A DNA stretch of 64,000 bases from Thermus hydrothermalis. GTDB taxonomy: Bacteria > Deinococcota > Deinococci > Deinococcales > Thermaceae. The stretch's first letter is position 1. Every line of letters begins with the position of its first letter. The DNA is taken from assembly GCF_022760925.1 (NCBI RefSeq), contig NZ_JAKTNT010000001.1:1-64000 (forward strand). Reading direction: 5' to 3'. The position numbers and the translations under genes are program-made. The notes under the pieces are model-generated. The model had not been told where the DNA came from. It saw only the letters and a program-made list of their open reading frames with translations, and did not search any database. Positions 32,392 to 41,441 of the stretch are shown here, piece after piece.

Positions 32392-33545
32392 GGGAAGCCC
32401 TTCGGGCGGCGGAGGCCGTGGACGAGAAGGAGGTGGTGGACCTCCTCAAGGCCCTGGTGCGCATCCCAAGCCACTACCCGGGGCCAGGGGAGGCGGGGGT
32501 GGCGGCGTACCTGGAGGCCTACCTGAAGGAGCGGGGCCTAGGGGTTTTCCTCCAGGAGGCGGCCCCGGGCCGGCCCAACCTGGTGGCGGACCTGGGGGAG
32601 GGCGAGGGGGGGCTCCTCCTCGAGGGCCACACGGACGTGGTCACCCCAGGGGATGAGGCCCTTTGGACCCATCCCCCTTACGCCGGGGTGGTGGAGGGAA
32701 GGAGGCTCTACGGCCGGGGAAGTTGCGACATGAAGGGGGGCCTCGCCGCCCTGGTGGGGGCCATGCTGGCGGTGAAGCGGGCCCTGGGAAAACCCAAGCG
32801 CCCCCTTCGCCTCGCCGCCCTGGCGGACGAGGAGGGGATGATGCTCGGGGTCAAAGCCTTCCTCCGGGCGGGGCTGGCGGAGGGCTTCCGGGGGGCCTTG
32901 GTGGCGGAGCCCGAGGAGATGGAGGTCTGCCTCTGGCAAAAGGGGGCCCTGCGCCTCCGCCTCCTTTTCCCGGGAAAGATGGCCCACGGGGCCATGCCCT
33001 ACGCCGGGGAAAACCCCATCCCCAAGGCGGCCTGCTTCGTGGTGGCGCTAAAGGACCTGGAGGAGCGCCTGCAGAAGGCCCACCCCCACCCTTACCTGGG
33101 CCCGCCCTACCTCACCCCCACCCGCTTCCTGGCAAGCGCCGGGGAGGGGCAACTCAACGTCATCCCCGGCCGGGCGGAGGTGGCCCTGGACGTCCGCACC
33201 GTGCCCGGGGTGGACCATCATGGCTTGGTAAGGGAGCTGGAAGCCCTCTCCGGGGTAGGGGTGGAGGTCCTCGAGGACCGCCCCCCCGTGGAAACCCCCC
33301 GGGACGACCCCCTGGTCCAGGCGGCGGAGGAGGCCTTGAGGCTCCTAGGCCTGTCCGTGCGGCTTGGCGGGGTGCCGGGGGCCACGGACGGCACCTTCCT
33401 CAGGGCCTGGGGCGGGCTTCCCGTGGTGGTCATGGGGCCAGGGAGGAAGACCCTTCCCCACCAGGTGGACGAGTGGGTGGACCTCGAGGAGGTGGTCCTG
33501 GCGGCCCGGGTCTACGCCGCCCTAGCGGTGCTCTACCTGGCGTAG
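32385..33545 (+). CDS. M20-family metallohydrolase (ArgE/DapE/carboxypeptidase type)
   Basis: A 386-residue protein. I chose the GTG at 32385, which overlaps the mmsA stop. Metal-binding motifs are complete: LLEGHTDVVTPG, YGRGSCDMKGGLAAL, ADEEGMMLG and a C-terminal TLPHQVDEW. The lid domain FPGKMAHGAMPYAGENPI is typical. The family removes acyl or carbamoyl groups from amino acids. Pairing with MmsA suggests catabolism of an N-substituted beta-amino acid, but this is inference. Confidence 0.85.
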   Translation: MVREALRAAEAVDEKEVVDLLKALVRIPSHYPGPGEAGVAAYLEAYLKERGLGVFLQEAAPGRPNLVADLGEGEGGLLLEGHTDVVTPGDEALWTHPPYAGVVEGRRLYGRGSCDMKGGLAALVGAMLAVKRALGKPKRPLRLAALADEEGMMLGVKAFLRAGLAEGFRGALVAEPEEMEVCLWQKGALRLRLLFPGKMAHGAMPYAGENPIPKAACFVVALKDLEERLQKAHPHPYLGPPYLTPTRFLASAGEGQLNVIPGRAEVALDVRTVPGVDHHGLVRELEALSGVGVEVLEDRPPVETPRDDPLVQAAEEALRLLGLSVRLGGVPGATDGTFLRAWGGLPVVVMGPGRKTLPHQVDEWVDLEEVVLAARVYAALAVLYLA

Positions 33546-33591
33546 GGCCCCTGGAAGGCCTAGGTCTTTAGGATGGAGGGGGAGGGACAGG

Positions 33592-34158
33592 ATGGACCTG
33601 GCTATCGTGCTAGGGTTGGTGGCGCTCCTCGTCTTGGGGGGCTTTCTCACCTACAACGCCCTCATCGCCCGCAAAAACCAGGTGGAAAACGCCCTTGGCG
33701 CCGTGGAGGCCTACCTCAAGAAGCGCCACGACCTCATCCCCAACCTGGTGGAGGCGGTGAAACGGTACATGGCCCACGAACGGGAGCTTTTGGAGAGGCT
33801 CGTGGAGCTCCGGGAGAAAGCTTCTATGGCCCTAAGGGAGGGCAAGCCCGAAGAGGACTTCCGGCTGGAAGGAGAGCTCTCCCGCCTCCTCGCCCAGGTG
33901 CGCCTCCGGGCGGAGGCCTACCCGGACCTAAAGGCGAGCCAGAACTTCCTGCAACTCCAAGCCGCCCTCACGGAGGTGGAGGACTCCCTGGCCGCTGCCC
34001 GGCGCTTCTACAACCAGGCGGTGACGGACTACAACAACGCCATTGAGCAACTGCCGGGCCGCCTCCTCGCCCCCCTCATGGGCCTAGGGCGCAAGCCCGT
34101 CTTCACGGTCCCCGAAGAAGAGCGGGAAAGGCCCGACTTGGGGAAGCTCTTCGGGTAG
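33592..34158 (+). CDS. lemA: LemA-family protein
   Basis: This 188-residue protein has one N-terminal membrane helix (MDLAIVLGLVALLVLGGFLTYN) followed by the LemA helical bundle (RKNQVENALGAVEAYLKKRHDLIPNLVEAVKRYM, ending FYNQAVTDYNNAIEQLP). LemA proteins are membrane-anchored, outward-facing helical rods of unknown biochemical role. It is 10 bases ahead of a DUF3137 gene, its usual partner. Confidence 0.9.
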   Translation: MDLAIVLGLVALLVLGGFLTYNALIARKNQVENALGAVEAYLKKRHDLIPNLVEAVKRYMAHERELLERLVELREKASMALREGKPEEDFRLEGELSRLLAQVRLRAEAYPDLKASQNFLQLQAALTEVEDSLAAARRFYNQAVTDYNNAIEQLPGRLLAPLMGLGRKPVFTVPEEERERPDLGKLFG

Positions 34159-34168
34159 GGAGGGCTAG

Positions 34169-35278
34169 GTGGAGAAAGAAGAAATCCTGGCCGCCCTCGA
34201 GGCCAAGCTCGCCCCCCTGGAGGCCCAAAGGAGGCGGGAACTCCTCCTGGCGGGGGTCCTCCTTCTCCTCACCCCCTTCTGGGCCTACCTCCTCCTGAAG
34301 GCTTTCCAGGCTATCGGAGTCCGGGGGCTAGGCACCCTCTGGACCCTCCTCGTGGCCATCCCCCCGGGGCTCGCCCTGTGGCGCCTCCACGTCCTCCGCT
34401 CCACCCTCAAGTGGAAGCTCGCCAAGCCCCTGGCGGAAGCCCTGGGCTTCACCTACTTTCCCTCCTCCGGCCTGTCCCGGGAGGACGTGGAGGCCTCGGG
34501 CCTCCTTCCCCGGGCGGACCGCTATGAAAGCGAGGACTTCCTGGAGGGGCAAGTGGGCCCCTTCGCCTTCCGCTCGGGGGACATCGCCCTCTACCAAAAG
34601 CAACGCACCAAGAACGGCACCCGCTACGTCCAAATCTTCCAAGGGACCCTCTACCGCTTCTCCCTCCCCTTCGCCTTTCCCCAGGAGGTACGCCTCGCCC
34701 CCCAAGGGGCGGGGGTACAGGCGGGTGGGGCCTCTCCCGCCCTCGTCCTCGGCTTCCTGGCCCTCTTCTGGGGGATTTTCGTCCTTGGCGTTACCTTTGG
34801 CGAAGGGGATAAGGCGGAACTCCCCCTCGTGGTGGGGGGCTTCGCCCTCCTAAGCCTCCCCTTCCTCCTCTACGGCCTTGGCCTCTGGAAGCCCGGCGTG
34901 GGGCCTAGGGAGCGGGTGGCCCTGGAGTCGGGGGAGTTTGAGCAGCTCTTTGACGTCTACGGGGACCAGATAGAGGCCAGGAAGCTCCTGACCCCAAGGG
35001 TGCAAGAGGCTTTGGTGGCCTTCAGAAAGGCCCTGGGGAAGCCCTTCTGGGCGGCCTTTAGGGGAAGCGAAGCCTGGTTTCTCATCCGAGGGCGGAACCG
35101 CTTTGAGCCGAGCCCCCTCCGCCCCCTGAACCGAGAAACGCTTCGGGGCTACGTGGAAACCTGGACCCACGACCTCACAGAGGCCAAGCGGCTTTTGGAG
35201 GCGGTGGGGCTGGACCTCGAGGCCAGGAAGCGGGGCCTCTTGGGGGGCGAGGGCGCCACCCCTGGAACCCTGTGGTAG
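34169..35278 (+). CDS. DUF3137 membrane protein
   Basis: A 369-residue protein starting at GTG behind GGGAGGGCTAG. Helices lie at about residues 25-65 (LLLAGVLLLLTPFWAYLLLK, GTLWTLLVAIPPGLALW) and 190-250. The C-terminal domain (LESGEFEQLFDVYGDQIEARKLLTPRVQEAL, FLIRGRNRFEPS) matches DUF3137. DUF3137 is regularly coupled to lemA, as here. The function is unknown. Confidence 0.85.
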   Translation: MEKEEILAALEAKLAPLEAQRRRELLLAGVLLLLTPFWAYLLLKAFQAIGVRGLGTLWTLLVAIPPGLALWRLHVLRSTLKWKLAKPLAEALGFTYFPSSGLSREDVEASGLLPRADRYESEDFLEGQVGPFAFRSGDIALYQKQRTKNGTRYVQIFQGTLYRFSLPFAFPQEVRLAPQGAGVQAGGASPALVLGFLALFWGIFVLGVTFGEGDKAELPLVVGGFALLSLPFLLYGLGLWKPGVGPRERVALESGEFEQLFDVYGDQIEARKLLTPRVQEALVAFRKALGKPFWAAFRGSEAWFLIRGRNRFEPSPLRPLNRETLRGYVETWTHDLTEAKRLLEAVGLDLEARKRGLLGGEGATPGTLW

Positions 35279-35300
35279 GCTTTCCCTAAGGGAGGAACCC

Positions 35301-36782
35301 ATGAAGCGCACCCTGGCGATGCTCGCTCTCGGCTTCTCCCTCGCCCTGGCCCAGACCCGGGGCGGGGAGCTTCGGGTGGCCATCCTGGCCGAGCCCCCGG
35401 TCCTGGACCCCACCGCCTCCACCAGCCAAGAGATCGCCCGGATGCTCTACGACAACGTCCTCCAGGGCCTGGTGAAGTTCAACGAGAAGGGGGAGATCGT
35501 TCCCGCCCTGGCGGAGCGCTGGCAGGGAAGCCCCTCCAGCCTCACCTGGACCTTTTACCTGCGGAAGGGGGTGCGCTTCCACGACGGGAGCCCCTTCACC
35601 GCCGAGGACGTGGTCTACAAGTTCAACCGGGCCCGGGACCCCAGGTCCGGCCACACCCACCCCGAGTACTACCAGGACATCCAGAGCGTGGAGACCAAAG
35701 ACCCCTACACCGTGGTCTTCCGCCTGCGCCAGCCCAACCAGGACTTCCTGTTCAACTTGGCCCGTCCCGACTCCGTGATCGGCCCCAAGGGGCGGGTGGA
35801 GGCGCAGCGGACAAACCCCATCGGCACCGGCCCCTTCCGCTTCGTGGCCTGGGAGCGGGGGGTGGGGGTGCGGCTGGAGCGGTTTGAGGGGTACTACGAG
35901 CCCGGCCTCCCCTACCTGGACCGGGTCTTCTTCCGCTTCCTTCCCGACGCCAACGCCCAAATCGCCGCCTTAAGGGCCGGGGACATCCACGTGATCGGCC
36001 TCGGGGTGAGCCCGGAAAACGCCCTGGTGCTCGGGCGGGACCCCGCCTTCAAGGTGGTCACGGGCTTCACCACCACGGAGATCACCGCAGGGATGAACAA
36101 CAGCCGCCCCCCTTTCAACGACCCCCGGGTGCGCCGGGCCATCCAGCACGCCGTGGACAAGAAGGCCCTGGTGGAGGGGGTGATGCTGGGCTACGGCACG
36201 CCCATCGGAAGCCACCGCTCCCCGGGGGAGAGTTGCTACGAGGACCTCTCCGGCTACTACCCCTACGACCCCGCCCGGGCCCGGGCCCTCCTGCAGGAGG
36301 CAGGGTATGGGCCGGGCAACCCCTTGCGCTTCACCTTCACCCTCGCCGCCCCCTACCCCTACGAAAGGCGGCTTGGGGAGGCCATCGCCGCCCAGCTCGG
36401 CCAGATCGGGGTCCAGGCCCGCCTCGAGGTGGTGGAGTGGGCCACCTGGCTTTCTCGGGTCTTCCGGGGGGCGGACTACCAGATGACCATCATCGGCCAC
36501 TCCGAGCCCAACGACATCGGGATCTACGCCAACCCCAACTACTACTTCCGCTACGACTCCCCCAGGTTCCGGGAGCTCTACACCCAGTACCTGCGCACCC
36601 CGGACCCCAAACGGGCCTGCGAGCTCATGAAGGAGATGCAACGCCTCCTCGCCCAGGACGCGGTGAACCTTTGGGTGATGAACGCCCCCTACTTGGCCGC
36701 CATGCGCCGGGAGGTGATGGGCTGGTGGACGAACCAACCCACCCCGAGCCTCAACGTGACCCGGGTCTACCTGGCGCGCTAG
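35301..36782 (+). CDS. Family 5 substrate-binding protein of a peptide-type ABC transporter
   Basis: A 493-residue exported protein with signal MKRTLAMLALGFSLALAQ. The SBP_bac_5 fold is evident from GELRVAILAEPPVLDPTAS, ALAERW, FYLRKGVRFHDGSPFTAEDVVYKFNR and FNDPRVRRAIQHAVDKKALVEGV. It delivers peptides, opines or similar solutes to the permease pair encoded right after it. No ATPase gene of the DppD/F type follows, so the transporter must share one encoded elsewhere. Confidence 0.9.
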   Translation: MKRTLAMLALGFSLALAQTRGGELRVAILAEPPVLDPTASTSQEIARMLYDNVLQGLVKFNEKGEIVPALAERWQGSPSSLTWTFYLRKGVRFHDGSPFTAEDVVYKFNRARDPRSGHTHPEYYQDIQSVETKDPYTVVFRLRQPNQDFLFNLARPDSVIGPKGRVEAQRTNPIGTGPFRFVAWERGVGVRLERFEGYYEPGLPYLDRVFFRFLPDANAQIAALRAGDIHVIGLGVSPENALVLGRDPAFKVVTGFTTTEITAGMNNSRPPFNDPRVRRAIQHAVDKKALVEGVMLGYGTPIGSHRSPGESCYEDLSGYYPYDPARARALLQEAGYGPGNPLRFTFTLAAPYPYERRLGEAIAAQLGQIGVQARLEVVEWATWLSRVFRGADYQMTIIGHSEPNDIGIYANPNYYFRYDSPRFRELYTQYLRTPDPKRACELMKEMQRLLAQDAVNLWVMNAPYLAAMRREVMGWWTNQPTPSLNVTRVYLAR

Positions 36783-37718
36783 ATGCGGGGCTTCCTCCTC
36801 CGCCGCCTCCTCCTCGCCCTCTTCACCCTCTGGCTTTCCGCCACCTTGGTCTTCGCCTTCCTCCTCCTCCTGCCTGGGGACCCCGTGCAGGCCATCCTGG
36901 GCCTGGAGGCCTCCCCCGAGGCCCGGGCCGCCCTGGAGCGCTCCTTGGGCCTGGACAAGCCCCCCCTGGCGCGCTACCTGGACTGGCTAGAGGGGGTTTT
37001 CCGGGGGGAGCTGGGGGAGTCCATCCGCTACGGGAAGCCCGTGGCGGAACTCCTCTGGGAGAGGCTTCCCCTCTCCTTGGCCCTGGTCCTCCTGGGGCTT
37101 GGGGGTAGCCTGGCCCTCTCCCTCCCCCTCGCCCTCCTCGCCCTCCGCTTTCCCCTTTGGGACCTGGCCCTAAGCGGCCTCATGGCCTTCCTCCAGTCCC
37201 TCCCCACCTTTTTCCTCGGGGTGGCCCTCCTCTACCTCCTCGCCGTCCACCTTCCCCTTCTCCCCGCAAGCGGCTTCCCGGGCTGGGAAAGGCCCTTAGA
37301 GGCCCTCCGCCACCTCCTCCTCCCCGCCTTCACCCTGGCCCTCTCCCGGGCCGCCCTCCTCTTCCGCATGGCCCGGGCGAGCCTCCTGGAGGTCCTCTCC
37401 CAGGACTACATCCGCACCGCCCGGGCCAAGGGGGTCCCCGAGGGGCGGGTGCTTTGGAAGCACGCCCTGAAACCGGCAAGCCTTCCCCTAGTGACCCTTT
37501 TAGGCCTCGAGGGGGGCTTCCTCCTCACGGGGGCGGTGGTGGTGGAGGCGGTCTTCGCCCTCCCCGGCCTCGGGAGCCTGGCCCTCACCGCCCTGGAGGC
37601 CCGGGACTACCCCCTCCTCCAGGGCCTGGTCCTCGCCATGGCCTGCCTCATCGTCCTCTTCAACCTCCTCGTGGACCTCCTCTACGGCCTTCTGGACCCC
37701 CGGGTGGCGTATGCCTAG
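36783..37718 (+). CDS. DppB-type ABC permease
   Basis: A 311-residue permease with six helices starting one base after the binding-protein stop. N-terminal FLLRRLLLALFTLWLSATLVF is typical of DppB, as is the EAA loop YIRTARAKGVPEGRVLWKHALKPA that contacts the ATPase. It overlaps dppC by eight bases. Confidence 0.9.
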   Translation: MRGFLLRRLLLALFTLWLSATLVFAFLLLLPGDPVQAILGLEASPEARAALERSLGLDKPPLARYLDWLEGVFRGELGESIRYGKPVAELLWERLPLSLALVLLGLGGSLALSLPLALLALRFPLWDLALSGLMAFLQSLPTFFLGVALLYLLAVHLPLLPASGFPGWERPLEALRHLLLPAFTLALSRAALLFRMARASLLEVLSQDYIRTARAKGVPEGRVLWKHALKPASLPLVTLLGLEGGFLLTGAVVVEAVFALPGLGSLALTALEARDYPLLQGLVLAMACLIVLFNLLVDLLYGLLDPRVAYA

Positions 37719-38508
37719 GCCAAGCCTCCTCTTGGGAAGCCTCCTCGTGGGCCTCTTCCTCCTCCTGGCCCTGGCCTCCTTCCTCTACCCCGTGGACCCC
37801 AACGCCCCGGACTTCCTCCGCCGTCTAAGCCCTCCTTCCCCGGACCACCCCCTGGGCACGGACCCCTTGGGCCGGGACCTCCTGGCGCGGGTCCTCCACG
37901 GGGCCAGAAACGCCCTTTGGGTGGGGGGCATCGCCGTGGCGGTGGGGTTTGGCCTGGGGGTCCCCTTGGGGCTCCTCGCCGGGTACCTGGGGGGCCTGGT
38001 GGACGGGGCCCTAAGCCTCCTCATGGAGGCCCTCTACGCCCTGCCCGGCCTTCTCCTCGCCCTCCTCTTCGCCGCCCTCCTGGGCCCCGGGGCCTTGAGC
38101 AGCATGCTGGCGGTGGGGCTATCCATGGTGCCCGCCTTCTTCCGGGTGGCCCGCGCCGGGGCCATGGCCCTCCGGAGCGCCCCCTTCGTGGAGGCGGCCG
38201 TGGCCTTAGGGGCCTCGAGGGGGCGCATCCTCCTCCGCCACATCCTCCCCAACCTCCTCGGGCCCCTCCTGGTCCAGGCGAGCCTAGCCTTCGCAGCCGC
38301 CCTCCTGGCCGAGGCCGCCCTCGCCTACCTGGGCCTCGGCGTCCAGCCCCCCGCCCCAAGCCTCGGCCGGATGCTCCGGGAGGCGCAAAGCTTCCTCCCC
38401 CTCTCCCCTTACCCCGCCCTGGTCCCGGGCCTCGCCCTCACCCTGGCCGTCCTCGGCTTCAACCTCTTGGGGGACGGGCTACGGGACCGGCTGGACCCCA
38501 GGCGGTAA
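37711..38508 (+). CDS. DppC-type ABC permease
   Basis: A 265-residue second permease subunit. HPLGTDPLGRDLLARVLHGARNALWVG is the DppC signature, and the EAA loop is VEAAVALGASRGRILLRHILPN. It is the last gene of the transporter unit. A new promoter follows at 38512. Confidence 0.9.
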   Translation: MPRPSLLLGSLLVGLFLLLALASFLYPVDPNAPDFLRRLSPPSPDHPLGTDPLGRDLLARVLHGARNALWVGGIAVAVGFGLGVPLGLLAGYLGGLVDGALSLLMEALYALPGLLLALLFAALLGPGALSSMLAVGLSMVPAFFRVARAGAMALRSAPFVEAAVALGASRGRILLRHILPNLLGPLLVQASLAFAAALLAEAALAYLGLGVQPPAPSLGRMLREAQSFLPLSPYPALVPGLALTLAVLGFNLLGDGLRDRLDPRR

Positions 38509-38511
38509 CCC

Positions 38512-38541
38512 TTGCCTACCTTTGCGGGGACGTGGTAAGTT
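38512..38541 (+). promoter_or_regulatory. Promoter before the cyclase gene
   Basis: TTGCCT (38512-38517), an 18-bp spacer, TAAGTT (38536-38541), with AAAGGAGG just before the ATG at 38566. It probably drives the cyclase, AhpD-like and SsuABC-like genes together. Confidence 0.5.
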
Positions 38542-38565
38542 TATTCGGCAAGAAAGGAGGACGCC

Positions 38566-39375
38566 ATGTGCGCACCCTTGGTGATGGAGGCGGTGGCCCG
38601 CTCCCTTTCCCGGAGGGCCTTTTTGGGGGCGGGCCTGGGGCTTCTGGCGGGGCGGGCCCTGGCCCAGGCGGAGGTGCCGGGGAAGGCCTTCTCCCGGGCG
38701 GTGGACCTCACCCATGAGCTCTCCCCGGAGATCCCCCTCTTCCCCGGGGCCGAGCCCATGCGCATCACCACCCTGGTCACCGTGCGGCAGAACGGCTACT
38801 ACGGGAACCGCCTGGACCTCTGGGAGCACTCGGGCACCCACATGGACGCCCCCGCCCACTTCGCCGAGGGGGGGCTTACGGCGGAGAAGCTCCCCGTGGC
38901 AAGCCTCATCGCCCCCCTGGCGGTGCTCCACCTCCACGAGCGGGCGGCCAGGGACCCCGACACCCAGGTGACCGTGGACGACATCCTGGCCTACGAGCGC
39001 CAGCACGGCCGCCTGCCCAAGGGGGCCTTCGTGGCCATGCACTCGGGCTGGGAGGCGCGCTGGCGCGACCCCAAGGCCTTCCTCAACCAGGACGCCTCCG
39101 GCACCCTCCACTTCCCCGGCTTCTCCCCCGAGGCGGCGGAGTTCCTGGTGCGGGAGCGGGAGATCGTGGGGGTGGGGGTGGACACCCTCTCCCTGGACCA
39201 CGGCCCCTCCAAGGACTTTAAGGCCCACGTGATCCTCCTCGGGGCCGGGAAGTACGGCCTGGAGAACCTGGCCAACCTGGCCCAGGTGCCCCCCGCCGGG
39301 GCCCTCCTCTTCGTGGGCGGGCCCAAGCACCGGGGCGCCTCCGGCGGCCCCGTGCGGGCGGTGGCGGTATGGTGA
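38566..39375 (+). CDS. Cyclase-family metal hydrolase, Tat-type export signal
   Basis: A 269-residue member of the cyclase/kynurenine-formamidase family. The metal motif is HSGTHMDAPAHF, and VGVDTLSLDHG and the C-terminal GGPKHRGASGGPVRAVAV are also typical. The N-terminus carries a twin-arginine-like signal (LSRRAFLGAGLGLLAGRALAQ), so the folded metalloenzyme is probably exported. Such enzymes hydrolyse amides such as N-formylkynurenine or isatin. The substrate here is unknown. Confidence 0.85.
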   Translation: MCAPLVMEAVARSLSRRAFLGAGLGLLAGRALAQAEVPGKAFSRAVDLTHELSPEIPLFPGAEPMRITTLVTVRQNGYYGNRLDLWEHSGTHMDAPAHFAEGGLTAEKLPVASLIAPLAVLHLHERAARDPDTQVTVDDILAYERQHGRLPKGAFVAMHSGWEARWRDPKAFLNQDASGTLHFPGFSPEAAEFLVREREIVGVGVDTLSLDHGPSKDFKAHVILLGAGKYGLENLANLAQVPPAGALLFVGGPKHRGASGGPVRAVAVW

Positions 39376-39917
39376 TCTCCTGGCTCCGGGTCCCGGAGGA
39401 GGCGGAGCTTCCCGAGGAGGTGAGGGCCCTCTTCGGGGAGTTCCGGGAGCAAATGGGCTTCGTCCCCAACGTGGCCCGGGCCTTCGCCCTAAGCCCCCGC
39501 TTCCTCCTCTGGTTCCGCTACTACCACGCCCTCATGCGGGGGGAGGGCCTCCTCAGCCGGGAGGAAAAGGAGGCCATGGCCATCGCCATAAGCGGGGAAA
39601 ACCGGTGCGAGTACTGCGTGGCGAGCCACAAGCGCTACCTGAAGGAGCTCACCGGGGACGGGCGGCTCCCCGAGGTCCTGGCCGCCAACCCCCGCCGGGC
39701 GGAGCTTCCCCCGAGGATGCGGGCCCTGGTGAACTTTGCCCTCAAGGTAACCCACCGGCACTACGAGCTTTCGAAGGAGGACCTGAGGCCCCTCAAGGAG
39801 GCGGGGCTTTCCGACGAGGCCATCCTCGAGGCCGCCGAGGTGGCGGCCATGTTCAACTTCACCAACCGCCTCCTTAACGCCCTTGGGATAAGGCCCAACC
39901 CCGAGTACTATTCATGA
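39369..39917 (+). CDS. AhpD-like peroxidase-related protein
   Basis: A 182-residue carboxymuconolactone-decarboxylase/AhpD-fold protein. The catalytic motif is RCEYCVASHKRYL (Glu-x-x-Cys-x-x-Cys-x3-His pattern), preceded by the peroxidase-related leader FREQMGFVPNVARAFALSPR. It probably reduces peroxides or handles thiols. It overlaps the cyclase gene by seven bases and the ATPase gene by four, so all are translated together. Confidence 0.85.
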   Translation: MVISWLRVPEEAELPEEVRALFGEFREQMGFVPNVARAFALSPRFLLWFRYYHALMRGEGLLSREEKEAMAIAISGENRCEYCVASHKRYLKELTGDGRLPEVLAANPRRAELPPRMRALVNFALKVTHRHYELSKEDLRPLKEAGLSDEAILEAAEVAAMFNFTNRLLNALGIRPNPEYYS

Positions 39918-40687
39918 GCCTCCTGGAGTTCCGGCAGGTTTCCGTGGCCTTTGGGGAGTACGTGGCGGTGGAAGGGGTTACCCTCCGCCTCGTCCCCGGG
40001 GAGTTCGTGAGCCTGGTGGGGCCCACGGGGTGCGGGAAGAGCACCCTCCTCAACGTGGCGGCGGGCCTCCTCCCCCCAAGCCGGGGGGAGGTCCTCCTGG
40101 AGGGGAGGCCCCTCAGGGGCCTGAACCCCTTGGCGGGCTACCTCTTCCAGCAGGACGCCATCCTCCCCTGGAAGACCGCCCTGGACAACGTGGCCCTCCC
40201 CTTGGTCTTCCGGGGGCGCCCCTGGGCCGAGGCCCGCAAGGAGGCCCTGGCCTGGCTGGAGAAGGTGGGGCTTGGGCGTTTTCCCCACCACTTCCCCCAC
40301 CAGCTCTCCGGCGGGATGCGCAAGCGGGTGGGCCTGGCCCAGGTCCTCATCGCCGGCCCCAAGCTCCTCCTCATGGACGAGCCCTTCTCCGCCCTGGACG
40401 TGCAGACCCGGCAACTCATGGAGAACGAGCTTCTAAAGCTCTGGCAGGAGGACCGGAAGACGGTGCTCTTCGTGACCCACGACCTAGAGGAGGCCATCGC
40501 CCTCTCCGACCGGGTGGTGGTCCTCTCCGCCGGGCCCCGCTCCCGGCCCATCGGGGAGTTCCCCATCCCCCTCCCCCGGCCCCGGGACGTGGCGGAGATC
40601 CGGCTCACCCCCGAGTTCCTGCGGCTCCACCGGGAGATTTGGGAGCTTTTGCGAGGGGAGGTGATGCGGGCCCATGCGGGGGCTTAG
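39914..40687 (+). CDS. SsuB/TauB-type ABC ATPase
   Basis: A 257-residue ATPase. Walker A is GPTGCGKSTL, Q-loop FQQDAILPWKTA (aliphatic sulfonate/nitrate class), signature LSGGMRKRVGLAQ, Walker B LLLMDEPFSALD and switch His in VTHDLEEAIALSDRV. It powers import with the permease and binding protein that follow. Confidence 0.92.
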   Translation: MSLLEFRQVSVAFGEYVAVEGVTLRLVPGEFVSLVGPTGCGKSTLLNVAAGLLPPSRGEVLLEGRPLRGLNPLAGYLFQQDAILPWKTALDNVALPLVFRGRPWAEARKEALAWLEKVGLGRFPHHFPHQLSGGMRKRVGLAQVLIAGPKLLLMDEPFSALDVQTRQLMENELLKLWQEDRKTVLFVTHDLEEAIALSDRVVVLSAGPRSRPIGEFPIPLPRPRDVAEIRLTPEFLRLHREIWELLRGEVMRAHAGA

Positions 40688-41441
40688 GGTACGGCTTTGG
40701 CAGGCGGGGCTCCTCGTGGCCTTCCTCCTCCTTTGGGAGTGGGCCTCGAGGACAGGCCGCATAGACCCCTTCTTCTTCTCCTACCCCTCGGAGATCCTCA
40801 AGCGGGTCCTCCGCTGGTTCGGCACGGGGGAGGTCTACCCCCACCTCTACGTGACCACGGTGGAGATGCTCCTCGCCTTCGCCATCGGCACCCTCCTCGG
40901 GGTGGTCTTCGGGCTCTGGCTCGCCCTCTCCCCCGGGGTGGCGGCGGTGCTGGATCCCTACGTGAAGGCCCTGAACGCCATCCCCCGGGTGGTCCTCGCC
41001 CCCATCTTCACCCTGTGGTTCGGCCTCGGGGTCCTCTCCAAGGTGGCCCTGGGGGTCACCCTGGTCTTCTTCGTGGCCTTCTTCAACACCTACCAAGGGG
41101 TGAAGGAGGTGAGCCCCATCGTCCTGCAAAACGCCCGCCTCCTCGGGGCGAACCGCCGCCACCTCCTCGCCCACGTTTACCTGCCGGCGGCGGCGAGCTG
41201 GATCTTCAGCTCCTTGCGGACCTCCATCGGCTTCGCCGTCATCGGGGCCGTGGTGGGGGAGTACCTGGGAAGCGCCGCCGGGCTTGGCTACCTCATCGCC
41301 CAGGCGGAAGGGGTTTTTGACACCACGGGGGTCTTTGCCGGGATGGTGGTCCTCATGGCCTTCGTCCTGGCGCTGGACGCCCTGGTGGGGGCCGTGGAAC
41401 GGAGGCTTCTCGTGTGGCGGCCCAAAGGAGGTGAAGCATGA
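40674..41441 (+). CDS. SsuC/TauC-type ABC permease
   Basis: A 255-residue permease with six helices. The coupling loop includes VLQNARLLGANRRHLLAHVYLPAAASWIFSSLRTSIGFAVIGAVVGEYLG, characteristic of the SsuC/NrtB group. It overlaps the ATPase gene by 14 bases. Confidence 0.9.
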   Translation: MRGLRVRLWQAGLLVAFLLLWEWASRTGRIDPFFFSYPSEILKRVLRWFGTGEVYPHLYVTTVEMLLAFAIGTLLGVVFGLWLALSPGVAAVLDPYVKALNAIPRVVLAPIFTLWFGLGVLSKVALGVTLVFFVAFFNTYQGVKEVSPIVLQNARLLGANRRHLLAHVYLPAAASWIFSSLRTSIGFAVIGAVVGEYLGSAAGLGYLIAQAEGVFDTTGVFAGMVVLMAFVLALDALVGAVERRLLVWRPKGGEA